64,000 nt of DNA from Sphingomonas caeni (GTDB taxonomy: Bacteria > Pseudomonadota > Alphaproteobacteria > Sphingomonadales > Sphingomonadaceae), in contig NZ_JAPDOK010000006.1 in assembly GCF_026013415.1 (NCBI RefSeq), positions 124,001 to 188,000 of the forward strand, in the 5' to 3' direction. The position numbers and the translations under genes are program-made. The notes beneath the pieces were generated by a model. The model was not told the DNA's origin. It saw only the letters and a program-made list of their open reading frames with translations, and ran no database searches. Position 1 is the stretch's first letter; every line of letters begins with the position of its first letter. Of the stretch, positions 1-8,659 are shown one piece after another.

Positions 1-1905
1 GGCCGGAACACGATCGGCGGCGCGATCCTGATCCGCACGCGCCAGCCCGAACTCGGCGCCTTCAGCGGCCGCGCCCGGTTCCGCGTCGGCGACGATTCGC
101 TCTACGAGGGATTTGCCGCGCTCAATATCCCGATCGGCAGTACCGCGGCGGTGCGGGCCTCGGGCGGCTTTCGCAAGCGCAACGGCTATGTCATCCGCGC
201 ATTCGACGGCCGCGATCTCGGCAACGACAATGTCTTTACGCTCAACGCCGCGCTGAAGTGGGAGCCCTCCCAGGCATTCGACCTGTTCATTCGTGCCGAC
301 TATACCAAGCGCGACGAGAATGGCGCGCCCTTCGTCTTCGCCGGCATCAACGAGAAGGCCCCGGTCCCCGCGATCGTGAGCGTCGCTGCCGGCTGCCCCG
401 GCGCGACCATTCCGTTCGCCCCGCTCGCGCCCGGCGACCCGCGCTTCGGGGCGCCGAACGTTCCGCTGATCAACGATCCGCGATGCGCGAACGACTTCCA
501 GGCGCGCGGCGACTTCGTCAATGGCGGCACCGCCAATGTGCTGAGCACGTCCGAAGTCTGGGGCGTGGGCGCGACGGCCAATCTGAAGCTGTCCGATGTC
601 ACGTCGGTGAAGCTCATCGGCTCCTACCGCGAGACCCAGTCGCGCGGCGTGCGCGATGCGGACAATACGCCCTTCCTGATCATCACGACCGATGTCGGGG
701 CGAAATCGCAGCAGATCAGTCAGGAAGTGCAGGTGCAGTTCGACTGGACCGGCGTGAACGCGGTCGTCGGCGGCTATTATTTCAACGAGGAAACGAGGGA
801 GCGCGCCACCGTGCCGCTGTCCTTCCCGCCCTCGCCGCCGGTGATCGGCTCGATCCTCGCCGGCGGGCCCGGGACGCGCGACCTCCAGATCTCGAACCTG
901 TCGACCGACTCGCTCGCCGCGTACGGCCAGGTCAATGTCGAGCCGGTGAGCGGGCTCGAGCTATCGGGTGGCCTGCGGTACACGACCGATCGCAAGACCT
1001 TCCTCGGCACCGTGCTCAATCTGTCGCCGGCGACCTTGCCCGATCCGAACCCGCTGCCGACGCTCGCGACGTCCGAAGGCGGCACGCTGTTCCTGTTCCA
1101 CCGGCCCTTCTCCAACAGCTTTTCCGCGCTCACCGGGTCGGCGACGATCCAGTATCGTTGGAGCCCGGCGATCAGCACCTATGCGTCCTTTGCGCGCAGC
1201 TTCAAATCGGGGGGGTTCAATACCCGCTACAATGCGGTGCCCGCCGGCAACGTGCCGCTCTCGTTCGGCGAGGAAAGCGTCACCAGCTATGAAATCGGCG
1301 CCAAGACCAATTTCGGTGGCGTCCGCTTCAATCTGTCCGCGTTCCAGGCCGATTACAGCGACATCCAGCTGATCTTCCGCCAGGGCGTGGTGCCCTTGCT
1401 GTTCAACGCCGGCGAGGCGCGGATCCAGGGGCTCGAGGCCGAGCTGAGCTATCACGCGCCCTGGGGACTGATCGTCGATGCCAGCGCCAGCATGCTCGAC
1501 GACGATATCCAGTCCATCACGCCGGTGCCGGGCGCGACCGCGACCGTCACGCCGGCGGACGATCTGCCCTTCACGCCCGATTTCCAGGCCAATTTCGGGA
1601 TCGCCTACAAGATCGAACTCGGGGGCGGCACGCAGCTGCGGCCGCGGTTCGACGGCAGCTACAGCTCGAAATTCACCTTCATCACCGGCAGCGTGCCGGA
1701 GATCGAGGAGAATGGCTATTTCGTCGCCAACGGGTCGATCACCCTCAAATTCTCCAACGGGCTGGAGCTGAGTGGCGGGGTGAACAATCTGTTCGACGAG
1801 CGCTATCTCATCCAGGGCAACGCGTCGCTCGGGACGCTGGGCTATGCCGAGCGGATCTTCGCGCGGCCGCGCAACTGGTACGTCCAGGGGTCGATCGAGT
1901 TCTGA
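1..1905 (+). CDS. TonB-dependent outer-membrane receptor, 5'-truncated
   Basis: The reading frame is open from the first base, so the start lies upstream; 634 residues are visible. The first residues, GRNTIGGAI, match the end of the plug domain of TonB-dependent receptors. The rest is an alternating beta-barrel sequence rich in Tyr/Phe/Gly, with a late NNLFDERY motif and a C-terminal Phe, as expected for a BAM-inserted barrel. The family imports siderophores, cobalamin, sugars or aromatic compounds across the outer membrane using TonB energy. No substrate can be read from the barrel. The signal peptide, TonB box and most of the plug are outside the window. Confidence 0.93.
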   Translation, partial: GRNTIGGAILIRTRQPELGAFSGRARFRVGDDSLYEGFAALNIPIGSTAAVRASGGFRKRNGYVIRAFDGRDLGNDNVFTLNAALKWEPSQAFDLFIRADYTKRDENGAPFVFAGINEKAPVPAIVSVAAGCPGATIPFAPLAPGDPRFGAPNVPLINDPRCANDFQARGDFVNGGTANVLSTSEVWGVGATANLKLSDVTSVKLIGSYRETQSRGVRDADNTPFLIITTDVGAKSQQISQEVQVQFDWTGVNAVVGGYYFNEETRERATVPLSFPPSPPVIGSILAGGPGTRDLQISNLSTDSLAAYGQVNVEPVSGLELSGGLRYTTDRKTFLGTVLNLSPATLPDPNPLPTLATSEGGTLFLFHRPFSNSFSALTGSATIQYRWSPAISTYASFARSFKSGGFNTRYNAVPAGNVPLSFGEESVTSYEIGAKTNFGGVRFNLSAFQADYSDIQLIFRQGVVPLLFNAGEARIQGLEAELSYHAPWGLIVDASASMLDDDIQSITPVPGATATVTPADDLPFTPDFQANFGIAYKIELGGGTQLRPRFDGSYSSKFTFITGSVPEIEENGYFVANGSITLKFSNGLELSGGVNNLFDERYLIQGNASLGTLGYAERIFARPRNWYVQGSIEF

Positions 1906-1940
1906 GCTGCTACCTTTAGAGTCTGAGACCGAAGCACCTC

Positions 1941-2020
1941 GTCATCCCGGCGAAAGCCGGGACCCAAGGTTACAAGCGGTGCGTTGCTTGGCTCCGGGTC
2001 CCGGCTTTCGCCGGGATGAC
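1941..2020. repeat. REP-like palindromic intergenic element
   Basis: Inverted arms GTCATCCCGGCGAAAGCCGG and CCGGCTTTCGCCGGGATGAC surround about 35 bases of spacer. Near-identical elements occur at 58607..58686 and 61645..61725, and a variant at 46761..46840. It sits between the 3' ends of the TonB receptor gene and the convergent MarR gene, so it may also act as a transcription stop or mRNA-stabilising hairpin. Confidence 0.85.
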
Positions 2021-2051
2021 GATTCAAACGAGATGAAGCCGACTCTAGACC

Positions 2052-2525
2052 CTAATCCCGGTCCGCCCGGCCCGCCTTGCTCGGGATCGGCTGCCGCTCG
2101 ATCCTTTCCAGAAGGGTGAGCAACGCCGCTTTGTCGGCCTCGCTAAAGCCGGCGAGCATCCGTTCCTCATGCGCGTGGATACGGGCGGTCGCGTCGCGCA
2201 TCGCATTTTCCCCGCTCGCCGTGGTGCGAAGCGCGAATGCGCGCCTGTCGCGCGGATCGGTCAGGCGATCGATCAGCCCCTTTTCGATCAGCTCGTTGAT
2301 GAGCGCCACCATATTGGCGCGTTTGATTCCGAGGATGTGGCCGACCGTACCCTGATTGATTCCGGGATTGGCCGCGACGATCGACAAGACCGCGAAGGTC
2401 ACCTGGCGCAGGCCGGTCCCCTCCATCGCGATGGTGAAATCGACCGCAAACGCCGCCGATGCCCGGCGCAGATGATATCCCGCCAGCGGCTCCAATGCAC
2501 CGATCTTGATCCTGGCTCGCGACAT
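2052..2525 (-). CDS. MarR-family transcriptional regulator
   Basis: From the chosen start the protein has 157 residues, normal for MarR proteins. It shows an N-terminal dimerisation helix, then a winged helix: TFAVLSIVAANPGINQGTV, the recognition segment ILGIKRANMVALINELIEKG, and a wing DPRDRRAF that matches the DPRDRR signature of the family. MarR dimers repress nearby or divergent genes and are released by small ligands. Starts at 2567 and 2597 are in frame and none has a convincing ribosome site; 2525 was chosen because it fits family length. The 3' end faces the TonB receptor gene, so co-regulation is not implied. Confidence 0.88.
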   Translation of the reverse strand: MSRARIKIGALEPLAGYHLRRASAAFAVDFTIAMEGTGLRQVTFAVLSIVAANPGINQGTVGHILGIKRANMVALINELIEKGLIDRLTDPRDRRAFALRTTASGENAMRDATARIHAHEERMLAGFSEADKAALLTLLERIERQPIPSKAGRADRD

Positions 2526-2710
2526 TGGTGCGGCAAGCCATGTTTGATCGCTTGCGTCAATCGCCATGGAAGCTTTCGATCGCGCCCGCGCGGACATGGC
2601 ACCGGGTCAGCGGCGCGCCCTTAGGCCGCGCGGTGTGATTGCCATGGGTTCGCGGGTGCGGAAAAGCGCGGCAAGCTGTGCGCAGATGGCTGCTAACCCA
2701 TTGATCCAAT

Positions 2711-2787
2711 TGGTCGGGGTGACAGGATTCGAACCTGCGACCCCCACACCCCCAGTGTGATGCGCTACCAGGCTGCGCTACACCCCG
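2711..2787 (-). tRNA. tRNA-Pro (anticodon GGG)
   Basis: The complement folds into a full cloverleaf. The acceptor stem is CGGGGTG/CACCCCG, the D stem GCGC/GCGC, the anticodon loop CTGGGGG with anticodon GGG at 2751-2753, and the T loop TTCGAAT. The 3' CCA is encoded (2711-2713). It reads the proline codon CCC, and CCU by wobble. Confidence 0.97.
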
Positions 2788-2957
2788 ACCAAGGGTGCGC
2801 CCTCTAGGCGGGTCCGCGGCGGGATGCAAGCCGCTCCGGCCAGACTTTTGTGCCGAGCGAAAGAGTTGCGCGGTGGATGGGTGCATGATAGCGCGCCCCG
2901 CTTGAACAAGAGCGGGCGTACACATACGTCCGCCAGAACAAGCCACCCAGGGAACCT

Positions 2958-3299
2958 ATGTTCATCACCCCAATTCTCGCCGCGGCAAGCGGCGCCGCAG
3001 CAACGGGCGGCACGTTCGCGATGGTCCAGACGATGGGCCCGCTGCTCATCATGTTCGTCGCCTTTTATTTCCTGCTGATCCGGCCGCAGCAAAAGCGCGC
3101 CAAGGATCATGCGGCGCAGATCGCGGCGGTGAAGAAGGGCGACACCGTCGTCACCGCGGGCGGCATCGTCGGCAAGGTCGTCAAGACCGATGACCAGTTC
3201 GCCGATGTCGAGATCGCGCCGAACGTGAAGGTGAAGGTGGTCAAGTCGACGCTCAATGACGTGCAGCCCGCGGGCGGCGCGAAGCCTGCGAACGACTGA
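2958..3299 (+). CDS. yajC: Preprotein translocase subunit YajC
   Basis: This 113-residue protein has one N-terminal membrane helix (about residues 24-41) followed by the hallmark RPQQKRAKDH and a small cytoplasmic domain containing GDTVVTAGGIVGKV. YajC associates with SecDF-YidC and SecYEG in the inner membrane. It is first in a yajC-secD-secF operon; its TGA overlaps the secD start (TGATG), which implies translational coupling. The ribosome site AGGGAAC precedes the ATG. Confidence 0.95.
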   Translation: MFITPILAAASGAAATGGTFAMVQTMGPLLIMFVAFYFLLIRPQQKRAKDHAAQIAAVKKGDTVVTAGGIVGKVVKTDDQFADVEIAPNVKVKVVKSTLNDVQPAGGAKPAND

Positions 3300-4894
3300 T
3301 GCTGGATTTCCCCCGCTGGAAGGTGTGGGCGACGATCCTCACGATCGTCATCTGCTCGCTGCTCGCCGTGCCGAGCTTCCTCCCCGAAAGGACGATCGCG
3401 GGCCTGCCGGGCTGGATGCGTCCGACGATCAACCTGGGGCTCGATCTGGCTGGCGGCTCGTATCTGCTGCTAGAGGCCGATACCAAGGACGTCGCCAAGT
3501 CGCGCATCGAGCAGATGCAGGAATCGGTGCGGACCGAGCTGAAGCGCGCGCCACGGATCAATACCGGCGACGTCTCGATCGCCGACGGCAAGGTGAGCTT
3601 CCTCGTCACTGATCCGAGCAAGGTCGATGCGGTGCGCGAGCGGCTGCTCAACCTGGTCGGCAGCGGCGCAGGGATGACCGGGCAGCGCATCTGGGACGTG
3701 CAGGTGGTCGACACCAGCCGCTTCGTGCTGACGCCGACCCAGGCGGGGCTCGACCAGGCGGTCAACACCGCGATGGACGACGCGCGCGAGGTCATCAGCC
3801 GCCGCATCAACGAGATGGGCACGCGCGAGCCCACCATCATCCGCCAGGGCAGCAACCGCATCGTCGTGCAGGTTCCGGGCCTCAAGGATCCCGCGGCACT
3901 CAAGGCGCAAATCGGCCAGACCGCGAAGCTCGAATTCAAGCTGGTCGATGAGAACGTCACCCCCCAGCAGCTCGCGACCAACCAGCCGCCGATCGGCAGC
4001 CAGATCCTTCCCTATCAGGAAGGCGGCGGGCGGATCGGAGTCTATTCGCCGGTCTCGCTAAGCGGCGACCAGCTGGTCAATGCGGTGATGGAATTCGACC
4101 AGCAGGACGGCCAGCCCGGCGTGGTCATCACCTTCGACGGCGCGGGCACGCGGCGTTTCGCGCGGCTCTCGACCGAGAATGTCGGCAAGAAGTTCGCGAT
4201 CATCGTCGACGGGGTGGTGATCTCCGCGCCCTATTTCAAACAGCCGATCCTGGGCGGCGTCGCGCGGATCGACGGCAGCTTCACCTCGGACAGCGCGAAC
4301 CAGCTCGCCATCTCGCTGCGCTCGGGCAAGCTGCCGGTCGCGCTGAAGGTGGTCGAGGAGCGCAGCGTCTCGGCCGAGCTCGGCAAGGATTCGATCGAGA
4401 AGGGCGTGCTCGCGGGGCTGGTCGGCACGTTGGTGCTGATCGTGTTCATGCTGATCACCTATGTGCGGTTCGGCGTCTATACCACGCTGGCGCTGCTGGT
4501 GAACGGCGTGATGATCCTGGGGATCATGGCGGTGTTCAACGCGACGCTGACGCTGCCGGGCATCGCCGGCTTCGTGCTGACGATCGGCGCGGCGGTGGAC
4601 GCCAACGTGCTGATCAACGAGCGCATCCGCGAGGAGCAGCGCGTGCGCAACCGCAACGCGCTCGAATCGGTCAAGTTCGGCTATTCGGAAGCCAGCCGCG
4701 CGATCTTCGACGCGAACATCACCAACGTCATCTCGGCCGTCATCATGTTCGGCGTCGGATCGGGCCCGATCCGCGGCTTCGCAGTGGTGCTCGCGATCGG
4801 CATCGTCACTTCGGTCTTCACCGGCGTCACCTTCACCCGTCTGCTCGTCGCGGACTGGCTGAAGCGCAACCGCCCGAAGACGATCAACATCTGA
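3299..4894 (+). CDS. secD: Protein translocase subunit SecD
   Basis: At 531 residues this has the SecD layout: a membrane helix near the N terminus, the conserved INLGLDLAGGSYLLLE segment, a large periplasmic P1 domain, and five C-terminal membrane helices with GAAVDANVLINERIREE. SecD works with SecF as an RND-like pump that uses the proton gradient to pull translocating proteins into the periplasm. The start codon overlaps the yajC stop by one base. secF follows after 13 bases. Confidence 0.97.
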   Translation: MLDFPRWKVWATILTIVICSLLAVPSFLPERTIAGLPGWMRPTINLGLDLAGGSYLLLEADTKDVAKSRIEQMQESVRTELKRAPRINTGDVSIADGKVSFLVTDPSKVDAVRERLLNLVGSGAGMTGQRIWDVQVVDTSRFVLTPTQAGLDQAVNTAMDDAREVISRRINEMGTREPTIIRQGSNRIVVQVPGLKDPAALKAQIGQTAKLEFKLVDENVTPQQLATNQPPIGSQILPYQEGGGRIGVYSPVSLSGDQLVNAVMEFDQQDGQPGVVITFDGAGTRRFARLSTENVGKKFAIIVDGVVISAPYFKQPILGGVARIDGSFTSDSANQLAISLRSGKLPVALKVVEERSVSAELGKDSIEKGVLAGLVGTLVLIVFMLITYVRFGVYTTLALLVNGVMILGIMAVFNATLTLPGIAGFVLTIGAAVDANVLINERIREEQRVRNRNALESVKFGYSEASRAIFDANITNVISAVIMFGVGSGPIRGFAVVLAIGIVTSVFTGVTFTRLLVADWLKRNRPKTINI

Positions 4895-4907
4895 GGCCGC
4901 CAGCGAT

Positions 4908-5897
4908 ATGCGCCCCTTCAAGCTGATCCCGGACAACACGAACATCCCGTTCCTGAGGTACCGGAACATCGCGATCTCGATCAGCCTCGTGCTGATCATC
5001 GCCAGCATCATCCTGTGCGTGACGCGCGGCTTCAACCTGGGCATCGATTTCGTCGGCGGCCAATCGGTCCGCGTCGAATTCCAGCAGCCTGTGAAGGCCG
5101 AGGATCTGCGCGAGCGGATCAGCGCGCTGGGCCTGGGCGATCCGACGATCCAGGAATATGGCAGCGCCAAGGAGTTCGGCATCCGCACGCCGCTGCCCGC
5201 GGGCGGCCCGGACGCCGCGGAAAAGGCCGCGACCAAGATCCGCACGACGCTGGAGCAGGCCTATCCGGGCGCGCATGTCGGCCAGGTGGAAAGCGTGTCG
5301 GGCAAGGTCTCGAACGAGCTGTTCCGCACCGGCTTCCTGTCGCTCGCGCTCGCGATGATCGGCATCACCATCTATATCTGGGTGCGCTTCGAATGGCAGT
5401 TCGGCGTGGGCGCGCTGTTCGCATTGTTCCACGACGTGGTGCTGACGCTCGGCTTCTTCGCGCTGACCCGGCTCGAATTCGACCTCAACGTGGTCGCGGC
5501 GATCCTGACGATCATCGGCTATTCATTGAACGATACGATCGTCGTCTATGACCGCATCCGCGAGGATCTGCGCAAATACCGCAAGATGGCGATTCCCGAG
5601 CTGCTCGACCTGTCGGTCAACGAGACGCTGTCGCGCACGATCGTGACCTCGCTGTCGCTGGCGATGGTGCTCGCGGTGCTGCTGGTGCTGGGGCCGGACG
5701 TGATCTTCGGTTTCACCGCATCGATGCTGCTCGGCATCGTCGTCGGTACCTTCTCGTCCATCTATGTCGCGGCGCCGATCCTGCTGTGGCTGCGGCTCAA
5801 GCCCGACAGCTTCGTGCCGAAGGAGGAGACGGCGGCGGCTGCGGCCGCGACGGCGCGCAAGGGCGGCAAGCGGGTCGACTTCAAGGACATGCCCTGA
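4908..5897 (+). CDS. secF: Protein translocase subunit SecF
   Basis: This 329-residue partner of SecD has a first membrane helix, a GIDFVGGQSVRVEF segment at the periplasmic entry, and a later helix motif SLNDTIVVYDRIRE diagnostic of SecF. The last 20-odd residues are Ala/Lys-rich and cytoplasmic. With SecD it forms the heterodimeric export motor in the inner membrane. It is third in the yajC-secD-secF operon, and an Mth938-like gene follows after 11 bases. Confidence 0.97.
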   Translation: MRPFKLIPDNTNIPFLRYRNIAISISLVLIIASIILCVTRGFNLGIDFVGGQSVRVEFQQPVKAEDLRERISALGLGDPTIQEYGSAKEFGIRTPLPAGGPDAAEKAATKIRTTLEQAYPGAHVGQVESVSGKVSNELFRTGFLSLALAMIGITIYIWVRFEWQFGVGALFALFHDVVLTLGFFALTRLEFDLNVVAAILTIIGYSLNDTIVVYDRIREDLRKYRKMAIPELLDLSVNETLSRTIVTSLSLAMVLAVLLVLGPDVIFGFTASMLLGIVVGTFSSIYVAAPILLWLRLKPDSFVPKEETAAAAAATARKGGKRVDFKDMP

Positions 5898-5908
5898 GGG
5901 GCTGAGCG

Positions 5909-6280
5909 ATGCGGAAGGGTAACCGCGACGCCGAAGGGCCGGTGATCTCCGGCTTTTCGGGGCGGGGCTTCCGCGTCGATGGCGGGGTCTATGAGGGGCT
6001 GCTGATCACGCCCGAGCGCGCTGATGGCTGGGCGCCGCCGCCGGTCGCCGATCTGGCCGAGGGCGATCTGGCGCCGTTGCTGGGGCTCGATCCGGCACCC
6101 GAGTTCATCGTGCTCGGGACGGGATCGGCACTGGTGCGCCCGCCCGCCGGACTGATCGCCGCGCTTTCTGCACGCAGCATCGGGCTCGACTTCATGGACA
6201 GCCGTGCGGCGGCGAGGCTTTGGGGCGTGCTGAGGGCCGAGCGGCGCTGGATCGCCGCAGCCTTGTATCCGCTCGATTGA
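5909..6280 (+). CDS. Mth938-like domain protein (DUF498 family)
   Basis: This 123-residue protein covers one Mth938-like domain: VISGFSGRGFRVDGGVYEG near the start, the central EFIVLGTGS strand, and LDFMDSRAAARLWGVLRAE near the end. The family has a small alpha/beta fold related to the human mitochondrial complex I assembly factor NDUFAF3, but its bacterial role is not settled. It closely follows secF on the same strand, an arrangement often seen in alphaproteobacteria, and is probably cotranscribed. Confidence 0.85.
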   Translation: MRKGNRDAEGPVISGFSGRGFRVDGGVYEGLLITPERADGWAPPPVADLAEGDLAPLLGLDPAPEFIVLGTGSALVRPPAGLIAALSARSIGLDFMDSRAAARLWGVLRAERRWIAAALYPLD

Positions 6281-6306
6281 AGCGTTTTTTCTCGGCTCAC
6301 GCCGAG

Positions 6307-6393
6307 GCCCGGCACCAGCCCGCTCCCCCACCCGGCCTCCCTTACTTTAGTATTCTATGGGAGGCCGGGTGGGGGAGCGGGCTGGTGCCGGGC
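6307..6393. repeat. Perfect 35-bp inverted repeat
   Basis: Arms 6307-6341 and 6359-6393 are exact reverse complements over 35 bases, starting GCCCGGCACCAGCCCGCTCC. They flank a 17-base AT-rich loop, TTACTTTAGTATTCTAT. This is longer and more perfect than an ordinary terminator and has no T-tract. It lies between the Mth938-like gene and the next plus-strand gene and could be a solitary mobile palindrome or a very strong hairpin. Confidence 0.9.
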
Positions 6394-6480
6394 TTGCCGA
6401 AGCAAATTGAAACTAACCCGTATCGATCGGCGTTAGGCTCACTGATGGGTTCTTCGGGGCCATGTTCAGTGAGGTAGATC

Positions 6481-6831
6481 ATGTATAAATTGCTTCTCGC
6501 GCTCGGCGCGATGTCGCTGGCGGTTCCGGTGGCGGCGGTTGGGGTTCCGGCGGCCAAGGCCGGGGCTGCGGAATATAAGGCGAGCGCCGAGGCGCAGCGC
6601 CGCCACAAGCGCTACAGATACCGCGAATGGCGCGGCCGCGACGGGCGCACCTATTGCCGCCGCTCGGATGGCACGACCGGACTTGTGGTCGGTGCGGTCG
6701 GTGGCGCGCTGATCGGGCGCACGATCGACACGCGCGGCGACCGTTCGGCGGGTACGCTGATCGGCGCGGTGGCGGGCGGTCTCGCCGGCCGCGAGATCGA
6801 CCGGAGCGGCTCGCGCCGCCGCTGCCGTTGA
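6481..6831 (+). CDS. Small exported glycine-zipper protein
   Basis: The 116-residue product has an N-terminal signal peptide (cleavage likely after the Ala-rich stretch near residue 29). A basic segment follows, then TYCRRSDGTTGLVVGAVGGA and a second GTLIGAVAGGLAG run: a Gly-zipper 2TM pattern (PF05433-like). Such proteins sit in the periplasm or outer membrane; SlyB and Rcs-inducing lipoproteins are relatives, but this one lacks a lipobox. It shares CRRSDGxTGLxxGAVGGAL and GRTIDTRGDR with the protein at 39713..40117, so the two are paralogues. No specific function is known. Confidence 0.8.
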   Translation: MYKLLLALGAMSLAVPVAAVGVPAAKAGAAEYKASAEAQRRHKRYRYREWRGRDGRTYCRRSDGTTGLVVGAVGGALIGRTIDTRGDRSAGTLIGAVAGGLAGREIDRSGSRRRCR

Positions 6832-6896
6832 TTTGATCGGCTCACGCCGATGAAGCGGTGCCGGCCCGCAAGCGGCGCAGGAACGTGGCATGTTAA

Positions 6897-6919
6897 CCTC
6901 CCTGCGCTAAGCAGGGAGG
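6897..6919 (+). promoter_or_regulatory. Hairpin overlapping the ribosome site of the glycosyltransferase gene
   Basis: CCTCCCTGC (6897-6905) and GCAGGGAGG (6911-6919) form a perfect 9-bp stem with loop GCTAA. The right arm contains the only Shine-Dalgarno-like sequence for the gene at 6921. In the folded state the ribosome site would be masked. Regulation is inferred from position only. Confidence 0.5.
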
Positions 6920-6920
6920 C

Positions 6921-8108
6921 ATGCTGCGTGTGCTGACTCTCTCGACGCTGTTTCCCGACGCGTCGCGGCCCAATTTCGGCATCTTCGTCGAGCGCCAGAC
7001 CCTGGCGCTCGCGGAGGCGGGCGCCGCCGTGACGGTCGTGGCTCCCGTCGGCATCCCGCCCTGGCCGCTCTCGCTCCACCCGCGCTATCGCGCGCTGGCC
7101 GGGCTTCCCGAACATGAACGCTGGAAGGGCGTGGAGGTCTATCGTCCGCGCTTCCTTAACCTCCCCGGCACCGGCGGGCGGTTTCACGCGCGCATGGTGG
7201 CGCGGGCGGTCGCGCCGGTGCTGGCGGCGATCCGCACGGCGTTTCCCTTCGACCTGATCGCGGCCGAATTCTTCTATCCCGGCGGGCCCGCGGCGGTGGC
7301 GCTGGGGCGGCGCTTCGGCGTGCCGGTGTCGATCACCGCGCGCGGATCGGACATCCATATGTGGGGCAAGGCGCCGGGCGTTGCCGGACAGGTGATCGCG
7401 GCGGGGCGAGCAGCCGAGGGGATGGTCGCGGTCTCCGAGGCGATGCGCGACGACATGATCGCGCTCGGTATGCCGGGCGAGCGGATCCGTCCGATCGTCA
7501 CGGGCATCGACCTCGACCGCTTCGCGCCGCGCGACCGGACGGCGGCCAAGGCGGCGGCGGGGGTGAGCGGGCCGCTGGTGGTGTCGCTCGGCGCGCTGAT
7601 CCCGCTCAAGGGACATGACATCGTCATCGACGCAGTGGCGGGGCTGCCCGGGGTCAATCTGTGGATCGCGGGGCAGGGCCCCGAACATGCCAGGCTCGAG
7701 GCGAAGATCGCGCGAATGGGGCTGGGGGGCCGGGTGCGGCTGTTGGGCGGTGTGCCGGCGGACGAGGTCGCCGCGCTGCTGGCGGCGGCGGACGTGATGG
7801 CGCTGGCCTCCGAACGCGAGGGACTGGCCAATGCGTGGTTCGAGGCGATGGCGAGCGGGACGCCGATCGCGATCCCCGATGTCGGCGGCGCGCGGCAGGT
7901 GCTGCGCGGGCATGACGCGGCGGGGCGGCTCGCGGCGCGCACGCCGCGGGGCTTTGCGGAGGCGATCGCGGGGCTGCTCGCCGAGCCGCCGGAAGCAAAG
8001 CTGGTGCGTGCGGCCGTCGAGCCTTATAGCTGGGCGGCTCACAGCGCCCACTTGATCCAGCATTATTCGCGGTTGATCGGCGCGCGGGGCATTTCGCAGG
8101 CCGCTTGA
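6921..8108 (+). CDS. Glycosyltransferase family 4 (GT-B fold)
   Basis: The 395-residue protein begins MLRVLTLSTLFPDASRPNFG, with the N-terminal acceptor-domain pattern RQTLALAEAGAAVTVVAP. It continues with SITARGSDIHMWG and ends with the nucleotide-sugar-binding motif SEREGLANAWFEAMASGTPI, where the two Glu of the EX7E motif lie. This is a retaining GT4 enzyme, probably acting in exopolysaccharide or envelope glycan synthesis. The sugar and acceptor are not identifiable. ATG 6921 lies only one base after the AGGGAGG sequence, so an in-frame GTG at 6930 is an alternative start. No other polysaccharide genes are adjacent. Confidence 0.88.
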   Translation: MLRVLTLSTLFPDASRPNFGIFVERQTLALAEAGAAVTVVAPVGIPPWPLSLHPRYRALAGLPEHERWKGVEVYRPRFLNLPGTGGRFHARMVARAVAPVLAAIRTAFPFDLIAAEFFYPGGPAAVALGRRFGVPVSITARGSDIHMWGKAPGVAGQVIAAGRAAEGMVAVSEAMRDDMIALGMPGERIRPIVTGIDLDRFAPRDRTAAKAAAGVSGPLVVSLGALIPLKGHDIVIDAVAGLPGVNLWIAGQGPEHARLEAKIARMGLGGRVRLLGGVPADEVAALLAAADVMALASEREGLANAWFEAMASGTPIAIPDVGGARQVLRGHDAAGRLAARTPRGFAEAIAGLLAEPPEAKLVRAAVEPYSWAAHSAHLIQHYSRLIGARGISQAA

Positions 8109-8191
8109 GGGTGGCTTTTCAGGGCGATTTCAGGTAGAGGGAATTGTTACAGTTTTAAGACAATCCAGCTAGATACAGGGAGACGCGCATC

Positions 8192-8620
8192 GTGGCCGCC
8201 AAGAAAGAGAAGAAAGCGTCAATGCTTCCCAAGGTCATCGAGGGGGTGAAGATCCCCAAGGCGGTGCGCGAGCATCTGGCGGCGCTGGCCAAGAACCCGA
8301 TCGTGGCCAATCTGCTCGCCGCGGGGCTGGTGTCGCTCGCGGCCAAGCTGAAGGGCGAGACGCCGGCCGAGGCCGTCGCCGGAGCGCCGCCCGCCAAGCC
8401 CGCCGCGAAGAAGACACCGGCGAAGAAGGCGCCTTCGCCAAAGGCTCCGGCGTCCAAGGCCGCTGCCGTCAAGCCTGCTGCGGCGAAGGCTCCCGCCAAA
8501 AAGGCCGCGCCCAAGGCAGCTGCCGCCAAGCCTGCGGCTGCGAAACCCGCCGCGGCAAAGCCTGCGGCCAAGGCGCCGGCGAAGCGCCCGCTCGCCAAGC
8601 GCAAGCCTGTCGCCAGCTGA
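8192..8620 (+). CDS. Histone H1-like Lys/Ala/Pro-rich protein
   Basis: The start is a GTG preceded by AGGGAGA. The 142-residue product has a short N-terminal domain (residues 1-65: PKVIEGVKIPKAVREHLAALA plus a hydrophobic helix NPIVANLLAAGLVSLA). The tail is built almost only of Lys, Ala and Pro in units such as AAKPAAKAP. Such tails occur in bacterial H1-like and HU-extension proteins and bind DNA or polyphosphate without sequence specificity. A role in nucleoid compaction or as a stress-related DNA-binding protein is inferred; no enzyme motif is visible. Confidence 0.72.
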   Translation: MAAKKEKKASMLPKVIEGVKIPKAVREHLAALAKNPIVANLLAAGLVSLAAKLKGETPAEAVAGAPPAKPAAKKTPAKKAPSPKAPASKAAAVKPAAAKAPAKKAAPKAAAAKPAAAKPAAAKPAAKAPAKRPLAKRKPVAS

Positions 8621-8659
8621 CGATTTAGGCTAGGCAGAGGTTCCCAGGGGGAGGGGACG

